From the NCBI GenBank assembly GCA_000934385.1, contig KN880845.1, positions 1 through 15,868 of the forward strand: a DNA stretch of 15,868 bases, in the 5' to 3' direction. The translations under genes and the position numbers were made by a program. The notes beneath the pieces are model-generated. The model was given only the letters and a program-made list of their open reading frames with translations, made no database searches and was not told the origin of the DNA. Origin of the DNA: Cylindrobasidium torrendii FP15055 ss-10. Its lineage: Eukaryota; Basidiomycota; Agaricomycetes; Agaricales; Physalacriaceae. Below are positions 1 through 7,605 of this stretch, piece after piece. How positions within the stretch are numbered: position 1 is the first letter of the stretch; each line of letters opens with the position of its first letter.

Positions 1-227
1 GCGTTCGGCACACGGCTCCCTTAAGTTCAATACCTCTTCGCGTTCTCCACCCAACCCTCTTAAGTTCAGTCCTCATTTGCGTTCGGCACACGGCTGCCTT
101 AGGTTCAATCGGCATCTATGATCGACACCCGGCCTTGCCAAGTTCATCCGATCACTTCGTCCGCACTGCCGGGTCGCAGGTTCAATTCACTCTCACGCTC
201 TTCACACAGCCCTATTTCCTAGTCAAT
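1..227. repeat. Degenerate 39-bp tandem repeat (minisatellite)
   Basis: Five full units of exactly 39 bp (1-39, 40-78, 79-117, 118-156, 157-195) and most of a sixth can be lined up. Units 1 and 3 are nearly identical (both begin GCGTTCGGCACACGGCT), and the core AAGTTCA or AGGTTCA recurs once per unit. Units 4 to 6 drift progressively, so the array decays rightwards and probably continues left of the window. The period is a multiple of three. Read on the minus strand, units 1 and 3 share the peptide core LNLR...PCAER, but unit 2 has an in-frame stop, so coding is not supported. Confidence 0.8.
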
Positions 228-1061
228 AACAATTTGTTTACCAAAGTCATATAATTATCAATTCACTTAAAGGGGACACATATACATATCAAACCATATT
301 TGTATCGTAGAGTGGCCATTCTACCAGTCTCAGCGTGCGTATACATAAATCAATGGAGAATCTTCGAAATAAGGAGAGCGTTTGGTTGTAATGCAAGTGG
401 ATGTAGGACGGTGGCTAGGATTCGCCTTCAGTAAAGATGCGGGGGACACTCAGGTCGCGTTGTCGGCGTCGGTGGTTGCTCTTTTAGGGGAGGATGATGC
501 TGCGCGAGCGTTCGAATGTTAATGGTGCCCGAAGGGGGTCAAATAGCACGTACGGAAAGCGGGCGATTCCATGGTGACCAGCGACTTTGGGCCACACCAG
601 CCGAGCCTACAATTTCCGGCCAGCGCAACATTATTCTTTTCCGGACGACTAAGCAGGTAAGTCTGCATGCAGCGGCAGCAGGGCTAGAGCCCGGTGATGC
701 GCCCGGTGATGATGGAGGAAGCCAACGCGCGATGATTATGTAAACACGCCCGGCGCGAGAATTTCCGATTCCGAGAATTTACCTCCTGCTGCACGATCTA
801 CCAGTGGCGCTCGATCGTTAATGCATTGAGATTGTCCGCTGCCCGCCCCACATTCTCGTAGCAGGCGGTCTTTTCGAAACCTCCAGTATGATGTCTGCGA
901 CATACTTTTGTTACTCCGGCCCAACCTAAGTCAGATACCAGGCGTTAACTTCATCCCGGCACAATTATTTTTCCATCCAAGGCTGAAAGCCCAATATTTT
1001 TTCCCGCTCATTTCACATTTACATGGGCAGGTAATCAACGTTTCACCCAGCAACGCAGCAT
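228..1061. other. Intergenic stretch, no gene recognised
   Basis: Only short open frames occur here. One 42-codon frame starts at ATG 391 (MQVDVGRWLG...) and ends at TAA 517-519. Its phase continues with interruptions to a good fungal donor-like GTAAGT at 657-662, but I find no convincing partner exon. A small direct repeat (GCCCGGTGATG, twice) lies near 689-711. I see no conserved domain. Confidence 0.4.
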
Positions 1062-1067
1062 AAAAAA
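1062..1067 (-). terminator. T6 tract, possible Pol III terminator
   Basis: A run of six A on the plus strand reads as TTTTTT on the minus strand. It begins 22 nt downstream of the 3' end of the tRNA-like sequence at 1090-1162, where a Pol III transcript of that unit would be expected to stop. Confidence 0.4.
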
Positions 1068-1089
1068 CGACAATAGCCAACTCATTCAT

Positions 1090-1162
1090 GTGAACACTGG
1101 GAATCGAACCCATGACCCTTACATTGAGTGTAGGCCTGGGGCCCCTTAGGCTATATGTCCAC
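1090..1162 (-). tRNA. tRNA-like sequence, probably a degenerate tRNA gene or SINE head
   Basis: On the minus strand this 73-nt segment has tRNA proportions. The acceptor halves GTGGACA (1162-1156) and TGTTCAC (1096-1090) pair over all seven positions with one G-T wobble. A B box (GGTTCGATTCC, 1110-1100) matches the consensus exactly, and an A-box-like TAGCCTAAGGGG lies at the expected place. A T-stem of four pairs plus one mismatch and an anticodon stem with one C-A mismatch can be drawn. The anticodon loop reads ACTCAAT, with C instead of the near-invariant U at position 33, so I assign no amino acid. A decayed tRNA gene or the head of a tRNA-derived SINE fits best. Confidence 0.5.
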
Positions 1163-1725
1163 AGACGAAAGAAAATCGTCCTCACAGTCTCAATCGCATA
1201 TTTTGTTTGTCAGCCAGTGGCGTATTCGGCCTTTACGTTTCTGTCAAATCAAACTCTTGGTCTACTCTGAATGATGTCTGGTACTATTGCCGCATGTATA
1301 GTGTAGTGGGGAGGAGGTCGGTACGATCGATGAGTTAACACGTTCCGTTGGTACTGCCCCGCCTGCTGGCAGCAACATTGTCTTGGCCTCCCGTGCGCTA
1401 TGCATGCGGTTCTCTTTTTCTCAGTGCATGAAGACCCCTTGTCTTTTGATCTCACTCCAACACTTATGCGCATCGTTGTGAGGTCTAGCGATCGATTCTC
1501 GCCAAATCCAAACCTTCGTGACTTTTGCGTTGAGTCGATTCATCGCGCGTAAACTTCATAATGATTACATGTAAAATCACGAAAATTTTCACGAAATTGT
1601 TATTTTCTTGTCCGCCTTCTTAAGTTTCTCGTTATCGCAACGCTTCACCATCTACTGCACATCTTTGATGTGCTTTGCTAACTGTATTGCACGATGCGCT
1701 ATAAAGTCTTCGCACGATTGTGAAC
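1163..1725. other. Intergenic stretch, nothing recognised
   Basis: No long open frame, repeat or RNA gene is visible on either strand. The middle (about 1550-1615) is AT-rich. The short minus-strand frames here have no recognisable domain. Confidence 0.4.
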
Positions 1726-2322
1726 ATGGCAAATCAAAAAGCAACCAACATACTACTTCGCAGTGATGTGTTTGACCAATACTCATCCTCAGACTCGCCC
1801 CACTTTTTCGGCTGTGGAGAACAGGTTTGTCCACAGCAAAGTGACGGCATTTATGTCATGGACACTTCGTGGTGAGAGCACGTTCAAGTCGTTGTTGGCC
1901 AGTGTCCCATGGCATACTTATCTCTATATCGGGTTGGTCATACGGCGTACCCGCAATGCACGGCTCCATCATTCTCCGGCCACACAAAAGTTAAACTATG
2001 CAAAGGTTGTGCGACGCCCGAGGGGGAGGTTGGATTCCGTGGCACTTGCCGAGGTTTCTAGTTTGTAGACGGCGTACTACCTCCTGATAGCACTGTTCTC
2101 AAAATTCCTGTTCCTGTCAATTATGAAGGGTGCGCAGTTGTTACTATTATAGAGAACATACTTTGCATGTATCAATCGCTCATGCACATGACTCGGAGTC
2201 TGGCCATTGGAAGTCATAACCAGTTCGAGGCGCATGCCACTGACATGGATTACGCGCCAACGCCTCGGTCTTTTGTCCCACAGCCCTGGTGCGTGTACTC
2301 ATTATTCAATGTGCCAAGATAG
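1726..2322 (+). pseudogene. Possible decayed reading frame, function unknown
   Basis: One frame runs about 200 codons from ATG 1726 to TAG 2320-2322 and is interrupted only by TGA at 1873-1875 and TAG at 2059-2061. About nine stops would be expected by chance in this length. The predicted protein looks natural, with Cys-Gly pairs (FGCGEQVCP, KLCKGCATPEGE) and no low complexity. Both internal stops could come from single C-to-T changes in CGA and CAG codons, but that is true of any such stop. A donor-like GTGAGA overlaps the first stop; the nearby acceptor gives an intron of only 31 nt and the wrong phase. It would be convergent with the velvet gene. No family is recognised, and chance openness remains possible. 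Confidence 0.25.
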
Positions 2323-2598
2323 AGATTCTAGGGCACGGCGTCCACTTGTCATAAGCTTTGTACTTATCATATTGCATTGCACTGTAGCGTTTGATTTGGT
2401 ATTCGGGCGGATCCCAGGGCTGGCATTCCCCATTCTGTTGCAAGCGACAGGGTATGCGATAAAATTACAATCTAACACATAACTAGTGTCACAATCAGTA
2501 CTATACTTTCTCGAATTGGACTGCTATCACTTGACGTCCCAGTCCCAACTATCGTCTGATAGTCTCCCTCTGAACACAGGCCGTCCGTGTCATGCCCT
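2323..2598. other. 3' flank of the velvet gene, no gene seen
   Basis: This stretch holds the presumed 3' UTR of the minus-strand velvet gene. The plus-strand frames that run through it are open but have no domain, and they continue as the antisense of velvet exons. A 6-bp hairpin (2548-2563) is the only structure noticed. Confidence 0.4.
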
Positions 2599-3415
2599 TC
2601 ATTGCTCCTCAGAGACCGGTTGCTTTCTCTTTTTCGAAGTCGTTGCTCTCTGTGTTACCCTAGCCCTAACAGCTCCTGTGAACTCTGCTAACGCCTATGT
2701 CATTGTCAGCCCTCAAAGAATGCACCGCAAGAACTTCAGGCTTACATTCGTCAATGGCGTTGATGGCGCCAACAAGGGTGTCGACCTCGTTGGAAAGACT
2801 CTGAAGATATTGCTCCATGCCATCGCTGAAATGCCACTTTGGCCATCCATGGTGGTTGATCTTCCTATGTCAAATGTGCGGAACGAAAGTACGAAGATGC
2901 CCTCCTCGCGCACACTCAGAAACTATGGGCAGATGAGCGCATGAGATGCAAGCGACCCCAATATGCTCACCCTAAATGGGCAGACCAATATCTCTCTGTC
3001 CTCCCAATTCAGTGGCATTACGCTCCCAAATATCTCGCCATGCATCAACGCCGTTGTGCATTCCTGACTGGCATACACAGGCATACACTCCGGGGGTAGG
3101 AGATACAATGCTTGCTCCTCTGAATACTGTCAACCATATCAAAGCGCACTTGTCCAAAGCCTAGCTCACCCTCAGAAGGGCAGTCTGCGCCATCCAGCTT
3201 GTATAGCTGTGCTTGTATCAATGTGCGCCCGTCATTTAGCTGAAAATCACTAGTGGTGCTCTTCCAGATCAGTGGCCCGTACTGTACTGGCGAAATGTGT
3301 GACACACCTATAATTCAAAATCTCGACCTCGCTACCGTCGTTGGGGTTAACTTCAAAAAATTGGATCTGAACAACAGGAGGCGGATCAATTGGGCGCGCG
3401 TCTATCTTGCTGCCC
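2599..3415 (-). CDS. Velvet-domain regulator gene, 3' part, split by the LTR retrotransposon
   Basis: Velvet proteins are fungal DNA-binding regulators that link development with secondary metabolism. On the minus strand, five exons join in frame: 3414-3308 (107 nt seen), 3249-3170, 3119-2971, 2922-2746 and 2694-2599 (stop TGA 2601-2599). The introns are 58, 50, 48 and 51 nt, with donors GTGTGT, GTGAGC, GTGAGC and GTAAGC, YAG or TAG acceptors, and CTGAT/CTGAC-like branch sites in the first and last. The 202 visible residues carry the family landmarks in order: RPIDPPPVVQ near the start, TLIQAQLYKLDG, LSVREEGIFVLSFRTFDI, a WSNIFRVF segment, APSTPLTNALAEF, and a basic tail SKKRKQ that could be a nuclear signal. 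The 5' part is missing because the retrotransposon begins at 3416; the N-terminus should lie beyond its 3' LTR. Which velvet subfamily (VeA, VelB, VosA or VelC type) is not decidable here. Confidence 0.82.
3411..3415. other. Candidate target-site duplication, left copy
   Basis: The five bases TGCCC directly precede the TG of the 5' LTR. Ty3/gypsy integrases usually duplicate about 5 bp of target. The right copy lies outside the window, so this is positional inference only. Confidence 0.35.
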
Positions 3416-3472
3416 TGTAAGGGTGGCATTGGATTCAGTGGCGTGGCGTAGTGATGCTTATGTAAACAGCGG

Positions 3473-3480
3473 TATATATT
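3473..3480 (+). promoter_or_regulatory. TATA-like box of the LTR promoter
   Basis: TATATATT in the middle of the LTR, repeated in the 3' LTR at 15831-15838. A start site about 25-35 nt downstream would fall near 3500-3515, at the foot of the hairpin. The transcription start itself cannot be read from sequence. Confidence 0.45.
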
Positions 3481-3484
3481 GTAG

Positions 3485-3507
3485 TGATCGCCGTTGACCG
3501 GCGATCA
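3485..3507 (+). other. LTR hairpin, 9-bp stem
   Basis: TGATCGCCG (3485-3493) pairs with CGGCGATCA (3499-3507) around a 5-nt loop TTGAC. The same structure is at 15843-15865 in the 3' LTR. Depending on the start site it would be promoter DNA or the very 5' end, and the 3' R region, of the RNA. Confidence 0.7.
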
Positions 3508-3586
3508 GTCGATTCTCATTTATTAGCCACCAATAGACTTGGTCCAGCTAATCCGAGAGACGAACTCGCCGCACAGCGGCGTTACA

Positions 3587-3748
3587 CTTTTTTAGCTTTC
3601 CGAGCTAAAAACGGCTTGATAAAAAGGGATTATATACCGCGGATCTAAACAGATCTAAAAAGAAAACAGGATTCGTATACACTTCTCGTTCCCACGCAAA
3701 CTCAAAAAACACCACGCGAACCAATAGAGTTCGCCGAAGCATACAAAA
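3587..3748 (+). other. Leader between LTR and gag, with a hairpin at the primer-site position
   Basis: This 162-nt leader opens with TTTTTAGCT (3589-3597) and AGCTAAAAA (3603-3611), a perfect 9-bp stem with loop TTCCG, three bases after the inferred LTR end. No TGG-starting tRNA-complementary site follows the LTR. A smaller hairpin lies at 3642-3655. No upstream ATG is present, so gag should be translated from the first AUG. Confidence 0.6.
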
Positions 3749-6700
3749 ATGGCCTTCCGACAACTGGAAGACGACGCGCGCGAGCTGCAACGCGGCCGTA
3801 CACGACATGGAGGAGTGTTCGGGCGCGTAGACGATGATGGAGCTACGCGAGATAGATCGAACCTATCGGGACACACCAACGACGACGAGGACGAAGTAGT
3901 TGGAATGGTGAGGCAGGATTCGACAATCCGGCGGGGATCGAACGAGATAGACGGCGGACAGCAAGTAGTCCGTTCAGGCTTCGTACGGGATGAAGCCGAG
4001 CGAATCGAATCGAACAACGGAATCGTCGGTGCATTGACCCATAATGCACAATGGGATGGTAGTGGATCTCCACTACGCGCGAACAGCGAAGGAGCGGGAT
4101 CTCAAGAGATCCCAACCGCGTCGGCGACGGGGACAACGACCGAGGCAGACCTCGGCGATAGAGTCCGAAATGAAAATCATAGACCCCGATCATTGTCCGA
4201 GGAGGTGACTCCCAACCCAGATTACGAGGAGAGTCAAGAACCTCTCCTTAGAGAAGATGATGTGGAAATCATCGACCCAGTAGAACTGGACACGATGAAA
4301 TGGAGGACGTTCACCTATGTACAGAGCCTAGCTCGCAAGGGAAGTGAGTTCTTCTCCACCGAGAAGTGCGAAGAGACCTGGAAAATGGCCATGGGAATGG
4401 CTGCCAGGGCTTTCCGCACTATATCGGGATTGTCATTCGAATCCCCGCCGCGCGGGCTGGTGCGGATGGCAGCAGAGTACTTCGAAGAAGTCATCTGGAA
4501 TGAGTACCAGAAGGACCTGAAGTACGAATACGACATGGGAGTCCTACTGGACGCACAGAGGAAGGAGGACAAGAAAGAGCGACTAAGCCCGGCTTCCTCC
4601 TATGGAAGCGAGAGGGATAAGAGGTCGGCGCAACTCTTAAGGGAGTTTCGTCGACGTACGACGCGGGCTAACGCCTGGAGTGGCTCGGAAGCCGGTAGTG
4701 AAAGGAGTATAGACAGTAGGCCAACGCGTAGTAATACGCTACGTCGTAGCGTATTTGGGCGCGACGAGTCATTGGCACCACCGACTACCCGACGCGGAGG
4801 AAAGGAGGACACTCCGTTCCCAGTGGCCAGTCCAGAAACTTACCGTAGGCGTACTACGGTTATCCCGATTGCTGAACTAATGGGACGAAACTTGGTATTC
4901 GACCCCACGGTGCCCATTGAAATTAAGCCTGGTGTCATCATGAGCTGGGGTGACATCGACGAGTTGATAGTCGAACCCAACATACGACATGCAGCCGGCT
5001 TCGCAGGGATACCCACTAGTTGGGTATCCAACGCACGAAATAAATCGGCGTTCAGATCGAGTGGACGGAATTCAGATGGATCATCTGGACATATGAACTT
5101 CAGCAGAAGGAATACCGAGGCGTTCGCTTCGCCCAGGGACTACCGAAAAGGATGGACCGTCGAGGACGAGGATAACCGAGCGTATCGTAATAGGCTGGCA
5201 GCTGAACCAGAGTTCGCAGCTCGAATCAGCGCACAGAGGATGCATAACTCCTCTAAGTTTAGGGGATTAGTGCCAATCATCCCCGATCAAGGAGTGATGT
5301 TTGATGAGAATGGCAACCCGGTCGAACGACCGAAGATGAATATTGACGAGCCATTCATCAAATACCGTGAAGACAGAGAATTGGATAACGATCCAATAAG
5401 CAGACCGTTCGTGGGCACGCAATGGTGGACAGGAACGGCACGAGTGTTGCCCACAATGACCACTACGGTCATTGAGACACCGATGGAGTCTGTCTCCACG
5501 GCCGGGAAGAAAGGCAAGGAACGACAAGCTCAGGATGAGCCTGGGCCATCCCAACCCAAGGGAGATGGAAAGAAGGACAGCCGGCGAGCCCGCACAACTG
5601 GCAGTGGAGGGAATCCTCCAGAAGGGCCAGATGGAAGCGATGGTGGGGGACCTCCAAGGAAACCCAACGCCGGCAGCGGACGAGGAAGTGGTGGTCCTAG
5701 TCAAGGACCACCTAGCGGTTCCGGAGGGCCGGATGGAGGCGGCGATCCCAATGGTTCAGGGGGACCAGGAGGGCCCAGCGGGCCGTCAGGAGGAGGTGGT
5801 GGTGGAAGTCAAGGTCCTCCACCCAACTCTGCCAAAAAGAGTGATGACCGAGCACTCCAGGCGATGTACGACGACTTATTAAGTAGTCAATATCGTCGGC
5901 GAATGGTAGCGTATACTATGGATACGCTCAACCAATACTGTCGCTACGCGGTAGCGAATACGCGGAAGAAATATAAAGCGTCGGATTTCCTGGGAACCAA
6001 ATACCAAGGTTCCCCAGAGGTGGGCACGTTCAAGAAGTGGATATTGGATATCTGCTCGTACCTTGGAGAAACGGGGGTAACGGGACCCGATGAAGAGGTG
6101 AATCGTATAGCATATACGGCGGACTTTCTGGCTGGAGAGGCCAGAGAGTGGTTCATGGCGAACGTCCGTAGTGTCGAGCGCCGACAGGAGCATTGGTCTT
6201 TCGGCCAAGTGATTATGGCCATGTTCGACCGTTTCGTAAAAGAAACGACTCTCGACAGCACTCGCGAAGCGTACAACGCAGTACGCTATAGCGAAAAGAA
6301 AGGAGTATCGGGATACTACGATGAATTGACCGAGAAAGCTCGTCAACTCATGACATACCCCTCGAATCAGCAAATTGCTGAACGGTTCTTCCAAGGGCTA
6401 CCTAAGCCTATGAGTTCGTGGTTGGGACTGGAGGGATATACCCCATATGACAAGAACATCGACGACATAGCCGAGATGGCGAAAGTGTACGCATCGCGGA
6501 AGGTACACATGGAACATTTCCAGGATGGGGTACATCCGTCACCTGAACCAAAGGTTCAGAAGCCAGAGAAACCGTCTGGTAAACCGGATAACGGACCAGC
6601 CAAGAGGGAACGACATCCTAACAGACGCTTCGGCGACCGAAAAGGTCGTAATGAGAACAACAGCGGGGGAGCAGTAGAAGCTACTCCGAAGAATGACCAT

Positions 6701-7543
6701 GCACCTAAGGGTGATGACAACACCAAACCAGCAGGCGCAAAGAAAATGACCCCGTACGACCGACAGGGCCTCATGAAGGATGGCAAATGCTTTATTTGCA
6801 AAAAGACAGGACACTTCGCCAGAGAGTGTCCTGATCGCGAGCAAATGTTCGCGCTGCTGTCTGATTACGCGCCCTCTCAAGGGGTAATAGACGGCGACGA
6901 GGTAGAAGAGGATGATACCGCGTCGGAGGCATCGACGCAGTATATAAGCGTGCACCAGGCAAACGATGCGGAGAGCACGGAGGAGGACTCCGACCCGGAG
7001 GCTCTCGAGCGAATGTTCACGATTCGCGAGGACGAGGAAAGTCCCAAGAAAAGAGGGAGACCCACGACCGAGGAGATGATTCGGATTAAGGGTATGGGTG
7101 ACCGACCAAGGTCGGACAGGACATTATTGACATCGTGGGTGTCGATCAATGGCCTTAAAGCATATGTGCTGTGGGACTCGGGGAGTACCTCGACGGCGGT
7201 AAGCCCGGCGTTTGCATCAATAAGCAAACTACAATGCTTCGCATTGACAGAGCCAGTGAAGTTACAACTGGGCACTGTAGGAAGTCGATCCATGATCAAC
7301 TATGGGGCGGACGCGCCGGTCGGATTACCAGGATGCGCGAGCGCCTACTTCGATGTAGTAAACATCGACACGTACGATGCCATTATTGGAGCATCGTTCA
7401 TGCGACAGCACAAAGTGAAGATGGACTTCCAAACGATGGAAGTCCTGATGAATGGCGAGAGGATCCCTGGGATCACTCTAGAGGGGGTGAAGGCTGCCGG
7501 AGCAGAAGTAATGGCACGCCGACATCAACTCACCAGAGAATGA
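3749..7543 (+). CDS. gag-pro: Gag-protease polyprotein (ORF1, 1264 aa)
   Basis: This ORF makes the structural capsid/nucleocapsid protein and the aspartic protease of the retrotransposon. The ATG at 3749 is the first in the leader and has an A-rich context (CAAAAATGG). Residues 1-690 are an unusual N-terminal extension without a domain I recognise, acidic and Ser/Arg-rich; about 616-696 is a Gly/Pro linker. About 700-925 resembles a retrotransposon capsid domain (EWFMANVRS, YYDELTEKARQLM, RFFQGLPKPM). A CCHC zinc knuckle lies at 1014-1027 (C-x2-C-x4-H-x4-C). A protease follows at about 1125-1225, with active-site DSG at 1143-1145 (VLWDSGSTST) and a late DAIIGASFM. Fungal Gag is commonly 300-500 residues, so this one is more than doubled. 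It ends at TGA 7541-7543, and pol continues in the same frame. Confidence 0.93.
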   Translation: MAFRQLEDDARELQRGRTRHGGVFGRVDDDGATRDRSNLSGHTNDDEDEVVGMVRQDSTIRRGSNEIDGGQQVVRSGFVRDEAERIESNNGIVGALTHNAQWDGSGSPLRANSEGAGSQEIPTASATGTTTEADLGDRVRNENHRPRSLSEEVTPNPDYEESQEPLLREDDVEIIDPVELDTMKWRTFTYVQSLARKGSEFFSTEKCEETWKMAMGMAARAFRTISGLSFESPPRGLVRMAAEYFEEVIWNEYQKDLKYEYDMGVLLDAQRKEDKKERLSPASSYGSERDKRSAQLLREFRRRTTRANAWSGSEAGSERSIDSRPTRSNTLRRSVFGRDESLAPPTTRRGGKEDTPFPVASPETYRRRTTVIPIAELMGRNLVFDPTVPIEIKPGVIMSWGDIDELIVEPNIRHAAGFAGIPTSWVSNARNKSAFRSSGRNSDGSSGHMNFSRRNTEAFASPRDYRKGWTVEDEDNRAYRNRLAAEPEFAARISAQRMHNSSKFRGLVPIIPDQGVMFDENGNPVERPKMNIDEPFIKYREDRELDNDPISRPFVGTQWWTGTARVLPTMTTTVIETPMESVSTAGKKGKERQAQDEPGPSQPKGDGKKDSRRARTTGSGGNPPEGPDGSDGGGPPRKPNAGSGRGSGGPSQGPPSGSGGPDGGGDPNGSGGPGGPSGPSGGGGGGSQGPPPNSAKKSDDRALQAMYDDLLSSQYRRRMVAYTMDTLNQYCRYAVANTRKKYKASDFLGTKYQGSPEVGTFKKWILDICSYLGETGVTGPDEEVNRIAYTADFLAGEAREWFMANVRSVERRQEHWSFGQVIMAMFDRFVKETTLDSTREAYNAVRYSEKKGVSGYYDELTEKARQLMTYPSNQQIAERFFQGLPKPMSSWLGLEGYTPYDKNIDDIAEMAKVYASRKVHMEHFQDGVHPSPEPKVQKPEKPSGKPDNGPAKRERHPNRRFGDRKGRNENNSGGAVEATPKNDHAPKGDDNTKPAGAKKMTPYDRQGLMKDGKCFICKKTGHFARECPDREQMFALLSDYAPSQGVIDGDEVEEDDTASEASTQYISVHQANDAESTEEDSDPEALERMFTIREDEESPKKRGRPTTEEMIRIKGMGDRPRSDRTLLTSWVSINGLKAYVLWDSGSTSTAVSPAFASISKLQCFALTEPVKLQLGTVGSRSMINYGADAPVGLPGCASAYFDVVNIDTYDAIIGASFMRQHKVKMDFQTMEVLMNGERIPGITLEGVKAAGAEVMARRHQLTRE

Positions 7544-7605
7544 GGGCTTCAAGGTGACAAAGAGAAGGAACGAGTGTATGCTGGTCACACAATATATGTT
7601 CCTTC
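7541..7605 (+). promoter_or_regulatory. Candidate gag-pol stop-readthrough signal
   Basis: A single TGA (7541-7543, context GAA TGA GGG) separates gag-pro from pol in the same frame. Twenty nt later GAAGGAAC (7564-7571) can pair with GTTCCTTC (7598-7605), with GTGT (7574-7577) and ACAC (7587-7590) pairing inside the loop. Gammaretroviruses express pol by readthrough of one stop with a 3' structure; the similarity here is in layout only. Confidence 0.5.

Larger units (their letters stand above)
3416..3586 (+). repeat. 5' LTR (about 171 bp)
   Basis: The start is fixed by the repeat of 3416-3510 at 15774-15868 and by TG. The end at 3586 is inferred from the 5-bp terminal inverted repeat TGTAA...TTACA; the 3' LTR is cut off before that point, so the right boundary is not confirmed. 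The LTR contains a TATA-like TATATATT (3473-3480) followed by a 9-bp perfect hairpin (3485-3507). It contains no ATG, so the gag ATG is the first on a transcript starting downstream of the TATA box. Confidence 0.8.

Noticed and set aside
1..227. CRISPR array
   Set aside because: The units are contiguous, degenerate 39-mers without spacers, and the window is fungal.
2486..2944. Plus-strand open frame of 152 codons
   Set aside because: It begins at a non-ATG codon and is antisense to velvet exons whose spliced product has clear family motifs.
3045..3305. Minus-strand 86-codon frame read as a separate gene
   Set aside because: It is a mixture of intron 1, exon 2 and intron 2 of the velvet gene; the correct phase needs splicing.
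3540..3557. TGGTCCAGC as a tRNA primer binding site
   Set aside because: It lies inside the LTR if the TGTAA/TTACA ends are right, and the complement does not look like a normal tRNA 3' end. Kept only as an alternative.
5267..5704. Long antisense frames within gag, pol and ORF3
   Set aside because: They are shadows of the coding strand without domains, ATG context or family motifs.
7541..7543. TGA as a selenocysteine codon
   Set aside because: Fungi generally lack the selenocysteine machinery, and the layout fits termination or readthrough.
7574..7576. GTG as an independent start codon of pol
   Set aside because: GTG starts are very rare in fungi, and the frame is continuous with gag apart from the TGA.
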